From positions 1-11,773 of the forward strand of contig JAZQDW010000025.1 of the NCBI GenBank assembly GCA_045546995.1: 11,773 bases of DNA. Reading direction: 5' to 3'. The notes beneath the pieces were generated by a model. The model had not been told where the DNA came from. It worked only from the letters and a program-made list of their open reading frames with translations, and ran no database searches. The DNA is from Firm-08 sp045546995 (GTDB lineage: Bacteria > Bacillota > Clostridia > Oscillospirales > QAKW01). Positions within the stretch are counted from its first letter, which is position 1; every line of letters starts with the position of its first letter. The position numbers were made by a program, and so were the translations under genes. Of this stretch, positions 5,860 to 11,773 are shown piece after piece.

Positions 5860-6651
5860 ATGAAAAAACGTTTGTGGATGATCGTTATGCTGACGTTTTG
5901 CTTGCTTTTGAGCGCATGCAGACCGGAATTGACGGAGAGTGAGATACCCGCGTCCTCCGCGCCGCAAAGCGGCGCGGGACAAACTGAGCAAAAGCAACCG
6001 CAATCTACCGAAAATGACCCCCCTGCAGAAAAAGAAACGACGACGGAAACCGAAGAAAAAACGCCTGATGAACAGGAACAACCAACCGAAGAGGAGACGC
6101 CCGACGAACCGGAATTGCAGACGGATGGGAAAGACATGATTGGTATTACGGAGACGTACCCTAGATTTTCACAGGAAGAGTTGACAAAGAAAGCAGAACT
6201 GATTTTGCACGGACGCGTAAAGGCAAAAACGGGGGAGCTTATGCTCAATCCCGACGGGAAAAGAACCGACGCTTCGGGGCAAAAGGTGACGAACGAACAG
6301 ATCACTTCTTACGAGGTGGAGGTATACAACGTTTATAAAGGAACCAATGAAAAAGAAACGGTTGTCGTCAAAACAAGCAACGGATATGGATTATCACCCG
6401 ATCTGATCCTGTACGGTGAGGATGAAAACGTTAAATTGGCTCTCCCGCTCAAGCGATTTGATCTTACGGTGGGAGAAGAATGTGTTATGTATTTGGTGAA
6501 TGTCACGGATGGTCCGCCGGAAGCAGACGGTTATTATCCTATTGTCGGAGGTGCGGGATATTTTGTGAAAAAGGGAGACGCGTTTAAAAACAACGGTGCC
6601 CTGCCGCTTACCAATACGCTTGAGCAACTGGAAAAAATAAAGCAGAAATGA
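5860..6651 (+). CDS. Lipoprotein with acidic linker and C-terminal beta-rich domain, unknown function (263 aa)
   Basis: Residues 1-20 are a classical lipoprotein signal, MKKRLWMIVM then LTFCLLLSAC with the lipidated Cys at 20. Residues 21-92 form a low-complexity linker rich in Glu, Thr, Pro and Gln that would hold the domain away from the membrane. Residues 96-263 are a folded domain with alternating strands: AELILHGRVKA (112-122), ITSYEVEVYNVYKG (148-161), ETVVVKTSNG (166-175), F-x3-VGEECVMYL (200-211), YYPIVGGAGYF (225-235). This 'secretion/exposure, YKG, VGE, YxVYL' pattern resembles OB/NTR-like (TIMP-like) barrels in some bacterial surface proteins, but the match is from memory and weak. 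ATG 5860 is preceded by GGGAG; an upstream in-frame ATG at 5800 lies inside the protease gene. Downstream of a protease, it could be an anchor, inhibitor or substrate. Confidence 0.8.
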   Translation: MKKRLWMIVMLTFCLLLSACRPELTESEIPASSAPQSGAGQTEQKQPQSTENDPPAEKETTTETEEKTPDEQEQPTEEETPDEPELQTDGKDMIGITETYPRFSQEELTKKAELILHGRVKAKTGELMLNPDGKRTDASGQKVTNEQITSYEVEVYNVYKGTNEKETVVVKTSNGYGLSPDLILYGEDENVKLALPLKRFDLTVGEECVMYLVNVTDGPPEADGYYPIVGGAGYFVKKGDAFKNNGALPLTNTLEQLEKIKQK

Positions 6652-6714
6652 GATTTCGGCGACGGCAATAACGGAAATCAAGCATTGCCGCCACGGATGA
6701 AGCAAAATAAAAGA

Positions 6715-6746
6715 AAAAATGAGCCGAATTTTCGGCTCATTTTTTT
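6715..6746. terminator. Bidirectional terminator between the lipoprotein gene and metH
   Basis: AAAAATGAGCCGAA (6715-6728) and TTCGGCTCATTTTT (6731-6744) are perfect 14-bp arms with a minimal loop, followed by T's on plus and TTTTTTCTTTTATTT on minus. It serves the lipoprotein gene (stop 6651) and the convergent metF-metH operon (stop 6965). Confidence 0.9.
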
Positions 6747-6762
6747 GTGCATTAATTGAAAC

Positions 6763-6978
6763 TGAATTTTCGGGCACCGATAATGGGTGCGCAGGGATAT
6801 GAGCTTTGACCGACAGGTCAGAGCTCATCCGAGATTGTGCGCCGTCACCGCGGCGGCACCAACCGCCCACTGCGTGGGTTTAGTCCGATCTTATGCTCGG
6901 GCACAAATAATGGGTGCTCGCTGATTCGGTGGATTGACCAACGGTCAACCACCGTCCGAGACTGTCAGCGGAGACCCT
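6763..6978 (-). repeat. Two tandem repeat-family units downstream of (and overlapping) the metH stop
   Basis: Unit one has a CGGGCACC-GATAAT-GGGTGC element (about 6770-6790), the hairpin ATGAGCTTTGACC-GACA-GGTCAGAGCTCAT (6799-6828), a GC-rich segment shared with 5153-5171, and CCCAC-TGC-GTGGG (6866-6878). Unit two has CGGGCAC...GTGCTCG (6898-6920) and the hairpin at 6927-6954. A 39-bp core at 6924-6962 is identical to 10462-10500 and 10569-10607. It ends in GCGGAG-ACC-CTCCGC (6968-6982), which includes the last metH codons; the stop at 6965-6967 lies between the core and this hairpin. This fills the 313 bases between lipoprotein and metH together with the terminator. Confidence 0.8.
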
Positions 6979-9343
6979 CCGCAATGCGGACGGCGGCAAG
7001 AGCGTCTTTGCCGTAGAAATCGGCGCCGATCTGCTTGGCGTATTCTTCGGTCAGCACGGCGCCGCCCACCATCACGCGGCAGGCGGGACATTCGACTTTG
7101 AGCAGAGCAATGGTCTCCTCCATGGCAGGCACGGTGGTGGTCATCAGGGCGCTGAGACCTACCAAGGGCGCGCCGCTGTCCTTGACGGCGGCCACGATGG
7201 CCTCGGGCGTGACGTCACGACCCAGATCGATGACCTGATAGCCGTAATTTTGCAGTAACAGCTTGACAATGTTTTTGCCGATATCGTGAATATCCCCTTT
7301 AACAGTGGCCAAAACGATGGGGAATTTGGTGCTTTTTTGTTCGGGTGCGGCGGCGCGGATGACCTCGAAGGCGGCGCCTGCCGCCTCGGCGCTCATTAAA
7401 AGCCCGGGTAAAAAGATGCGTCCTTGTTCAAACCCATTGCCCACGTGATCCAGCGCGGGGATGATCTCGTTGTTGATGAGATCCAGCGGCGCAACGTCGG
7501 CCAATAACTGCCCGGTCAGTCGGGCGGCCTGCGCGGCCAATCCTTTGATGATGGCAGAACGTAGGGTGTCGGCAGAGGCGGGCGCGCATTGTACAGCCGA
7601 GGCCACCTTGGTCTGCTCGCTTTCGCCGAGAGCGGTGGCAAAGGCAACGTAATCGGCGCAGTTTTCGTCCATACCGTGTAAGGTTTTGAAGGTCTGATAG
7701 GCCTTTTGCATTTCCACGCTGTGGGGGTTCATGATGGCGGCATCCAGCCCACGCTCCAGCGCACAGGTGAAAAAGGCGGCGGTGATCAATTCCCGTCGGG
7801 GCAGACCGAAGGAAACGTTGGACACACCGAGTGAAACAAGACAACCCATTTCTTTGAGTTTTGCCACGGTTTGCAGAGTGACGGCGGCGGCTGACGGATC
7901 GGCGCTGACGGTCATGGCCAGGGGGTCGAAGATCAGATCCTTTTTGTCCAGACCGTACTCGGCGGCCACACGCAAAATTTTGCGGGCGATGGCCAAACGG
8001 GTGTCCACGTCGGTGGGAATGCCCGTCTCATCGAGGGTGAGGGCTACCACCAGACCGCCGTATTTTTTGGCCAGCGGAAAGACGGCACGCATACTGTCCT
8101 CCTTGCCGTTGACCGAGTTGATCATGGCCTTGCCGTTGTAACGACGCAGGGCGGCCTCCAGCGCCAGAGGATCGGCGGAATCGAGCTGTAAGGGGAGATC
8201 GCAGACGGATTGTAATTGGGCGACCACCTGTGGAAGCAGAGCGACCTCGTCAATTTCGGGCAGACCTACGTTTACGTCCAACACGTGGGCGCCTGCCTCG
8301 GCCTGCTTTACTCCTTCAGAAAGGACGTATTCCATATCGTTTTCCACCAATGCGGCCTTGAGCCGCTTTTTGCCGGTGGGGTTGATCCGTTCGCCGATCA
8401 ATAGAGGTACTTGCCCGAATTGCACGGCGTGTGTGTAAGAGGAAACAAGGGACGTTCTTTTGTCTGTAACCTTTTGGGGCGCAACGGTTTGCGCCGCTTT
8501 TGCAAGCTGACGGATGTGCTCCGGCGTGGTGCCGCAGCAACCACCGACAAGTAAAACACCTTTACACATAAATTCGGTCATTTCAGCGGCAAATTCGGCA
8601 GGGGAGACGTCAAAAACGGTGCTACCTTGCTCTTCCCGGGGCAGGCCGGCGTTGGGCATTACCAATACGGGTAGAGAGGCGTGCTGTAAATACTCCTCCA
8701 CCACACCGTGTAACTGTTTCGGGCCTAAGGAACAGTTGATGCCGATGGCATCCGCCCCCATTCCTTCCAGCAGGGCGACCATAGCGGCGGGGGTGGCGCC
8801 GGTGAGCAGCTTGCCATCCGCGCCGTATGCGTTGGAAACGATGACGGGCAGGGTGGTGCTTTCTTTGGCGGCCAATAGGGCGGCCTTGGTCTCGTAGCTG
8901 TCGTTCATGGTTTCAATGAGGATCAGATCGGCGCCGTGCTTTGCGCCCAGACGGACGGTGGCGGCAAAGATGTTGACCGCCTCCTCGAAATCCAATGCAC
9001 CGTAAGGCCGGAGCAGTTTCCCCGTAGGACCGATATCCAGCGCCACCAGAGCATCTTTGCCGCTTTGTCGGATGGCCACCCGGGCGTTTTGCAGGGCGGC
9101 GGCAACGATCTGCTCCAGTTCTTCCTCGGCAAATTTCAAAGTGTTGGCGCCAAAGGTGTTGGCGGTAACGACGTCACAGCCGGCCTGTAAGTATTCCAAA
9201 TGAATCCCTTGGATGAGGGTGGGGTCGGTGAGATTGAGCAGCTCCGGCCGCGCCCCGGCCGGCAGCCCCTTTTGCTGTAAGACCGTGCCCATACCGCCAT
9301 CCAAAACGGTGATTTTCTGTTGTAAACGTTGGGTAAAAGTCAT
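6965..9343 (-). CDS. metH: Cobalamin-dependent methionine synthase, short form without reactivation domain (792 aa)
   Basis: MetH moves the methyl group of 5-methyltetrahydrofolate to homocysteine through protein-bound cobalamin. Domains in order: homocysteine/zinc barrel (about 1-290; VLDGGMGT at 13-20, zinc ligands Cys204 in NCSLGP and Cys269/Cys270 in GGCCGTTPEH), pterin-binding barrel (about 312-575; LIGERINPTGKK at 315-326), cobalamin cap helices (about 590-665) and the B12 Rossmann domain (about 672-792) with the cobalt-ligating His686 in DIHDIG. The C-terminal AdoMet-binding reactivation domain of the ~1,200-residue E. coli enzyme is absent, as in other short clostridial and Thermotoga types, so a separate activator should exist elsewhere. 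ATG 9343 lies 9 nt after the metF stop with AGGA nearby. The stop is embedded at the edge of a repeat block. Confidence 0.95.
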   Translation of the reverse strand: MTFTQRLQQKITVLDGGMGTVLQQKGLPAGARPELLNLTDPTLIQGIHLEYLQAGCDVVTANTFGANTLKFAEEELEQIVAAALQNARVAIRQSGKDALVALDIGPTGKLLRPYGALDFEEAVNIFAATVRLGAKHGADLILIETMNDSYETKAALLAAKESTTLPVIVSNAYGADGKLLTGATPAAMVALLEGMGADAIGINCSLGPKQLHGVVEEYLQHASLPVLVMPNAGLPREEQGSTVFDVSPAEFAAEMTEFMCKGVLLVGGCCGTTPEHIRQLAKAAQTVAPQKVTDKRTSLVSSYTHAVQFGQVPLLIGERINPTGKKRLKAALVENDMEYVLSEGVKQAEAGAHVLDVNVGLPEIDEVALLPQVVAQLQSVCDLPLQLDSADPLALEAALRRYNGKAMINSVNGKEDSMRAVFPLAKKYGGLVVALTLDETGIPTDVDTRLAIARKILRVAAEYGLDKKDLIFDPLAMTVSADPSAAAVTLQTVAKLKEMGCLVSLGVSNVSFGLPRRELITAAFFTCALERGLDAAIMNPHSVEMQKAYQTFKTLHGMDENCADYVAFATALGESEQTKVASAVQCAPASADTLRSAIIKGLAAQAARLTGQLLADVAPLDLINNEIIPALDHVGNGFEQGRIFLPGLLMSAEAAGAAFEVIRAAAPEQKSTKFPIVLATVKGDIHDIGKNIVKLLLQNYGYQVIDLGRDVTPEAIVAAVKDSGAPLVGLSALMTTTVPAMEETIALLKVECPACRVMVGGAVLTEEYAKQIGADFYGKDALAAVRIAEGLR

Positions 9344-9352
9344 ATATTCATC

Positions 9353-10231
9353 CTACTTTCCCAAAATATCCGAAAGGTTGTTCATAATGCCGGCGGCTAC
9401 GTCCGGCTTGTTCATGGAATAGACGTGAACGGTGGAGATGCCGTTGGCAAAGAGATCGATGATCTGATCGGTGGCGTAGGCGATGCCTGCCTGCTTCATA
9501 GCGGCGGGATCGTCGCCGAATTTGTCCACCAGACTCTTAAAGCGTTGGGGCATAAAGGAGCCGGATAGCTCGATGGCCCGTTTGACCTGTCGGCCGTCGG
9601 TGATGGGCATAATGCCGGGCAGGACGGGTTGGGTGATGCCCAGCGCACGCAGCTTGTACATAAAATTGTAAAAGAGATTGTTGTCAAAAAACATCTGTGT
9701 GGTCAGAAAATCCAAACCGGCCTCCACCTTTTCTTTTAAATAAAAGAGATCGGTTTTTTGGTCGGGGCTTTCGGGGTGGATCTCGGGATAGCAGGCGCCG
9801 CCGATGCAAAAATCGCCGTCGCTTTCCTTCAACTCACGGATCAGGTCGATGGCGTGAGCGTAATCCCAGGTAGAAGGGTCGGCGCCTTTCAACGCAGGGG
9901 TCAGATCGCCTCGCAGAGCCATAACGTTTTGGATGCCGGCGGCCTTGATCTGCTCGATCTGCGATTTCACCGTCTGTCGGGTGGAGGAAACACAGGTCAG
10001 ATGAGCCAGGGTGGAAACGCCGAAACGCTCTTTGATATTTTTGGCAATGTCCAGGGTATAGCGGCTGGTGCCGCCGCCGGCGCCGTAGGTCACGCTGACA
10101 AAGGCAGGGCGGAGGGTCGCAATTTCCTCGGTGGCCTTTTTGACGTTTTCAAAGGCGGTGTCCGCCTTGGGAGGAAACACCTCGAAGGACAGAGAAAGTT
10201 GATCTTTTTCTAAAAGTTCCTTGAGCTTCAT
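9353..10231 (-). CDS. metF: 5,10-methylenetetrahydrofolate reductase MetF (292 aa)
   Basis: MetF is a flavin (FAD) enzyme reducing 5,10-methylene-THF to 5-methyl-THF, the methyl donor used by the adjacent MetH. Length equals the E. coli-type single-domain enzyme. Motifs: SFEVFPPK (15-22) with the catalytic Glu17; VTYGAGGGTSRYT (47-59); the FAD-site ALRGDLT (105-111) with Asp109; TQMFFDN (178-184); and PGIMPI (205-210). ATG 10231 has AGAAGG upstream. It is first in a two-gene operon with metH, 9 nt apart, forming a methyl-group supply unit. A good sigma-A promoter (10294-10266) is close, leaving only about 28 nt of leader, too short for a SAM or cobalamin riboswitch. Control is more likely through the 18-bp palindrome overlapping the promoter. 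The partner subunit MetV of some acetogens is not in the window. Confidence 0.95.
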   Translation of the reverse strand: MKLKELLEKDQLSLSFEVFPPKADTAFENVKKATEEIATLRPAFVSVTYGAGGGTSRYTLDIAKNIKERFGVSTLAHLTCVSSTRQTVKSQIEQIKAAGIQNVMALRGDLTPALKGADPSTWDYAHAIDLIRELKESDGDFCIGGACYPEIHPESPDQKTDLFYLKEKVEAGLDFLTTQMFFDNNLFYNFMYKLRALGITQPVLPGIMPITDGRQVKRAIELSGSFMPQRFKSLVDKFGDDPAAMKQAGIAYATDQIIDLFANGISTVHVYSMNKPDVAAGIMNNLSDILGK

Positions 10232-10249
10232 AACAAAACCTTCTTTTCG

Positions 10250-10267
10250 CTTTCAATATATTGAAAG
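10250..10267. promoter_or_regulatory. Perfect 18-bp palindrome over the metF start of transcription
   Basis: CTTTCAATATATTGAAAG is exactly its own reverse complement. It overlaps the downstream edge of the metF -10 box and the expected transcription start (about 10259), the usual place for a repressor operator. It does not match MetJ boxes, and the half-sites are in the opposite order to the TGAA-N5-TTCA MetR box. No further copy was noticed in the window. Confidence 0.6.
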
Positions 10268-10294
10268 TATAACATATATTTTCGGGAATGTAAA
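10266..10294 (-). promoter_or_regulatory. Sigma-A promoter of the metF-metH operon
   Basis: On the minus strand -35 TTTACA (10294-10289, one mismatch to consensus), a 17-bp spacer, then -10 TATACT (10271-10266) with an upstream TG (TGTTATACT, extended -10). It begins just 2 bp beyond the preceding terminator. Confidence 0.8.
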
Positions 10295-10295
10295 T

Positions 10296-10331
10296 AAAAA
10301 GGGAAACTGCCTCGGACAGTTTCCCTTTTTT
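10296..10331. terminator. Bidirectional terminator between the oxidoreductase unit and the metF promoter
   Basis: AAAAAGGGAAACTG (10296-10309) and CAGTTTCCCTTTTT (10317-10330) form a perfect 14-bp stem with a 7-nt loop and T-tracts on both strands. It isolates metF-metH from the upstream minus-strand oxidoreductase transcript. Confidence 0.9.
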
Positions 10332-10342
10332 GAGTAAAAAAC

Positions 10343-10384
10343 GAAAAATGAATAACGAAAAACGAATAACGAATAACGAATAAC
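10343..10384. repeat. Six-unit 7-bp tandem repeat (GAATAAC)n
   Basis: Four exact GAATAAC units and two variants (GAAAAAT, GAAAAAC) run head to tail for 42 bp. The AT-rich array lies next to a hairpin at 10388-10418 (GGATGGGTTTTGC with GCAAAAC-CT-CCATCC). It encodes nothing recognisable; short open frames across it are low-complexity artefacts. Confidence 0.7.
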
Positions 10385-10387
10385 GTC

Positions 10388-10418
10388 GGATGGGTTTTGC
10401 TCCGCAAAACCTCCATCC
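10388..10418. repeat. Imperfect 13-bp hairpin next to the tandem repeat
   Basis: GGATGG-GTTTTGC (10388-10400) pairs with GCAAAAC-CT-CCATCC (10404-10418), with a 3-nt loop and a 2-nt bulge. There is no T-tract directly after it on the minus strand, and A-rich sequence follows on plus, so it is not a typical terminator. Possibly the end of a small mobile repeat together with the tandem array. Confidence 0.45.
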
Positions 10419-10433
10419 AAAAAACAAGGTGTG

Positions 10434-10626
10434 TTCGAGTACCTATAATCGGTGCCCGTTCATTCGGTGGATTGACCAACGGTCAACCACCGTCCGAGAC
10501 CGTCAGCGGCCCACTGCGTGGGATTCAATCCGACCTTATGTTCGGGTACCGGTTATGGGTGCTCGTTCATTCGGTGGATTGACCAACGGTCAACCACCGT
10601 CCGAGACCGTCTGCGGGGACTCCCCG
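10434..10626 (-). repeat. Two tandem repeat-family units downstream of the oxidoreductase gene
   Basis: Cores 10462-10500 and 10569-10607 are identical over 39 bp (at least 46 bp with flanks) and lie 107 bp apart; the same core occurs at 6924-6962. Each has the hairpin CGGTGG-A-TTGACC, AAC loop, GGTCAACCACCG, preceded by a GGTACC/GGTGC-type mini-hairpin around a TATAATC/TTATG spacer. The units are separated by CCCAC-TGC-GTGGG (10510-10522), and the block ends in GCGGGGA-C-TCCCCGC (10612-10626), one base before the stop codon at 10627. Confidence 0.85.
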
Positions 10627-11773
10627 CTAGATTTTCATGCAGACGTCCCAGGTCTGCCAGATGACGGTGCGCAGGTTGCCCACCTTGTTGGCATCACCAA
10701 TGACGTGGACGCCCTTGGTGGTCAGGGGGGCGGGCTTGTAGCCTACCGAGTAGATGACACTGTCGGCACGCAGCTCTTTTTGCCCCTCGGGGGTGGTGAT
10801 GACCACTTTGCCGTCGCCGATGGCATCGGTGCGGCTTTCCAGATAAACGGGTACCTTGTTGGTCTCGAAGAAATCACGCAGATAGCTGGAGTTTGCCAGA
10901 CAAACACCGGCCACGGCGATGAGATCGTCCTTCATTTCGACGATGATCGGCTTTTTGCCTTTCCGATAGAGATCGTAAGCGATTTCGCAACCGGTCAGAC
11001 CGCCGCCTACGATGACCACGTTTTCACCCACTTCTTTGTTACCCAAGAGATAATCGATGGCGCTGACAGCCTTGTCGGCGCCGGGGATGGGCAGGGTGTT
11101 GGCGGTGGCGCCGGTAGCCACGATGATCTCGTCAGCCTGTAAGGCTTTAACGTCGGTGACGGGGGTGTTGAGCTTGACCTCAATGGCGGGATATTTGGTT
11201 AGTTCTCGCTTGTACCAGGCGATGAGAGCTTTGTCTTTTTCTTTGAAATCGGGCGCGGCTGCGGCGATAAATACACCGCCCAGCTCGCCGCTCTTTTCGT
11301 AGAGGGTGACGCTGTGACCGCGTTTGGCCAGCAGAATGGCCGCCTCCATACCGCCGATACCGCCGCCGATGACAGCCACCTTTTTGGCCTTTTTGGCAGG
11401 CGTAATATAATATTTTTTGGATTGCATGGTCTCGGGGTTGATGGCGCAACGAGCCAGACCCATGGTGTCGGTCAAATCCTGGCTGTTGGCGTGACCCTTG
11501 GCAGAGGAGAAGTTAAAGCAGCCTGCGTGACAGCAGATACAGGGGCGGATGTCCTCCAAACGGTCCTCGATGAGTTTGGTGATCCACTGGGGATCGGCGA
11601 GGAACTGGCGGGCGATACCCACGCCGTCAATGCGGCCCTCGGCCACGGCAGCGGCGCCCACCTCGGGGTCCATACGACCTGCGCACACCACGGGGATGTC
11701 CACAAACTGCTTGATGTGCGCCACGTCCTCTAAGTTGCAGTTTTGGGGCATATAGAGGGGCGGATGGGCCCAA
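10627..11773 (-). CDS. NADH:flavin oxidoreductase / 2,4-dienoyl-CoA reductase (BaiCD-like), C-terminal part
   Basis: This is a partial gene; the 5' end lies beyond the window, and the frame stays open through the edge. Visible: the end of the Old Yellow Enzyme FMN barrel (VAEGRIDGVGIARQFLADP), then the 4Fe-4S cysteines in PCICCHAGC and ARCAINP, then an FAD/NAD(P) two-dinucleotide-binding fold with VAVIGGGIGGMEAA and VVIVGGGLTGCEIA, and a final IGDANKVGNL motif binding the flavin. These proteins reduce activated C=C bonds (dienoyl-CoA, enoates, bile-acid intermediates) with electrons passed FAD to Fe-S to FMN. The substrate cannot be told. The spacing between the third and fourth Fe-S cysteines is about 23 residues, longer than the 11-12 usual in the E. 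coli-type reductase. Full length is probably about 640-680 residues. Stop TAG at 10627 abuts the repeat block. Confidence 0.9.
   Translation of the reverse strand, partial: WAHPPLYMPQNCNLEDVAHIKQFVDIPVVCAGRMDPEVGAAAVAEGRIDGVGIARQFLADPQWITKLIEDRLEDIRPCICCHAGCFNFSSAKGHANSQDLTDTMGLARCAINPETMQSKKYYITPAKKAKKVAVIGGGIGGMEAAILLAKRGHSVTLYEKSGELGGVFIAAAAPDFKEKDKALIAWYKRELTKYPAIEVKLNTPVTDVKALQADEIIVATGATANTLPIPGADKAVSAIDYLLGNKEVGENVVIVGGGLTGCEIAYDLYRKGKKPIIVEMKDDLIAVAGVCLANSSYLRDFFETNKVPVYLESRTDAIGDGKVVITTPEGQKELRADSVIYSVGYKPAPLTTKGVHVIGDANKVGNLRTVIWQTWDVCMKI

Noticed and set aside
10434..10626. CRISPR array from regularly spaced identical repeats
   Set aside because: Only two full units, each an internal palindrome with related rather than unique spacers, and no cas genes; fits an intergenic repeat family.

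Overview
The window looks like chromosomal DNA from an anaerobic, low- to mid-GC Gram-positive of the class Clostridia, probably a gut Oscillospirales/Ruminococcaceae-type organism. This is an inference from a potABCD operon, a short MetH lacking a reactivation domain next to MetF, an Fe-S/FAD ene-reductase of the BaiCD / 2,4-dienoyl-CoA reductase type, AGGAGG-like ribosome binding sites and rho-independent terminators. No exact species can be named.

Layout. 1-302 is non-coding with nested inverted repeats, leading to a small XRE-type HTH regulator (303-542, +) and a bidirectional terminator (556-592). 770-4723 on the minus strand is a tightly overlapping potA-potB-potC-potD polyamine ABC transporter operon. 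It has a sigma-A-like promoter (5088-5116) and a leader of about 350 nt. The leader folds into serial hairpins and ends in a perfect terminator hairpin just before the potA ribosome binding site; an upstream 8-nt repeat could act as antiterminator. 5307-6651 (+) is an AT-richer pair: a snapalysin/metzincin-like zinc protease with no signal peptide, and a lipoprotein with an acidic linker and a C-terminal all-beta-looking domain. A bidirectional terminator follows (6715-6744). 6965-10231 (-) is the metF-metH operon for the last steps of methionine synthesis. Its promoter overlaps a perfect 18-bp palindrome. 10627-11773 (-) is the C-terminal part of an Fe-S flavoenzyme cut by the window edge.

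Two regulatory or structural themes stand out. First, the pot leader has the architecture of a transcription-attenuating riboswitch or leader RNA and matches no class I can recall. Second, all three minus-strand units (potABCD, metF-metH, oxidoreductase) carry the same repeat family between stop codon and terminator, in the same orientation. Its hairpin keeps a TTGACC/GGTCAA core while the outer stem changes with pairing preserved, which suggests selection on structure. The protease/lipoprotein pair sits between two of these units and looks like later-acquired cargo.
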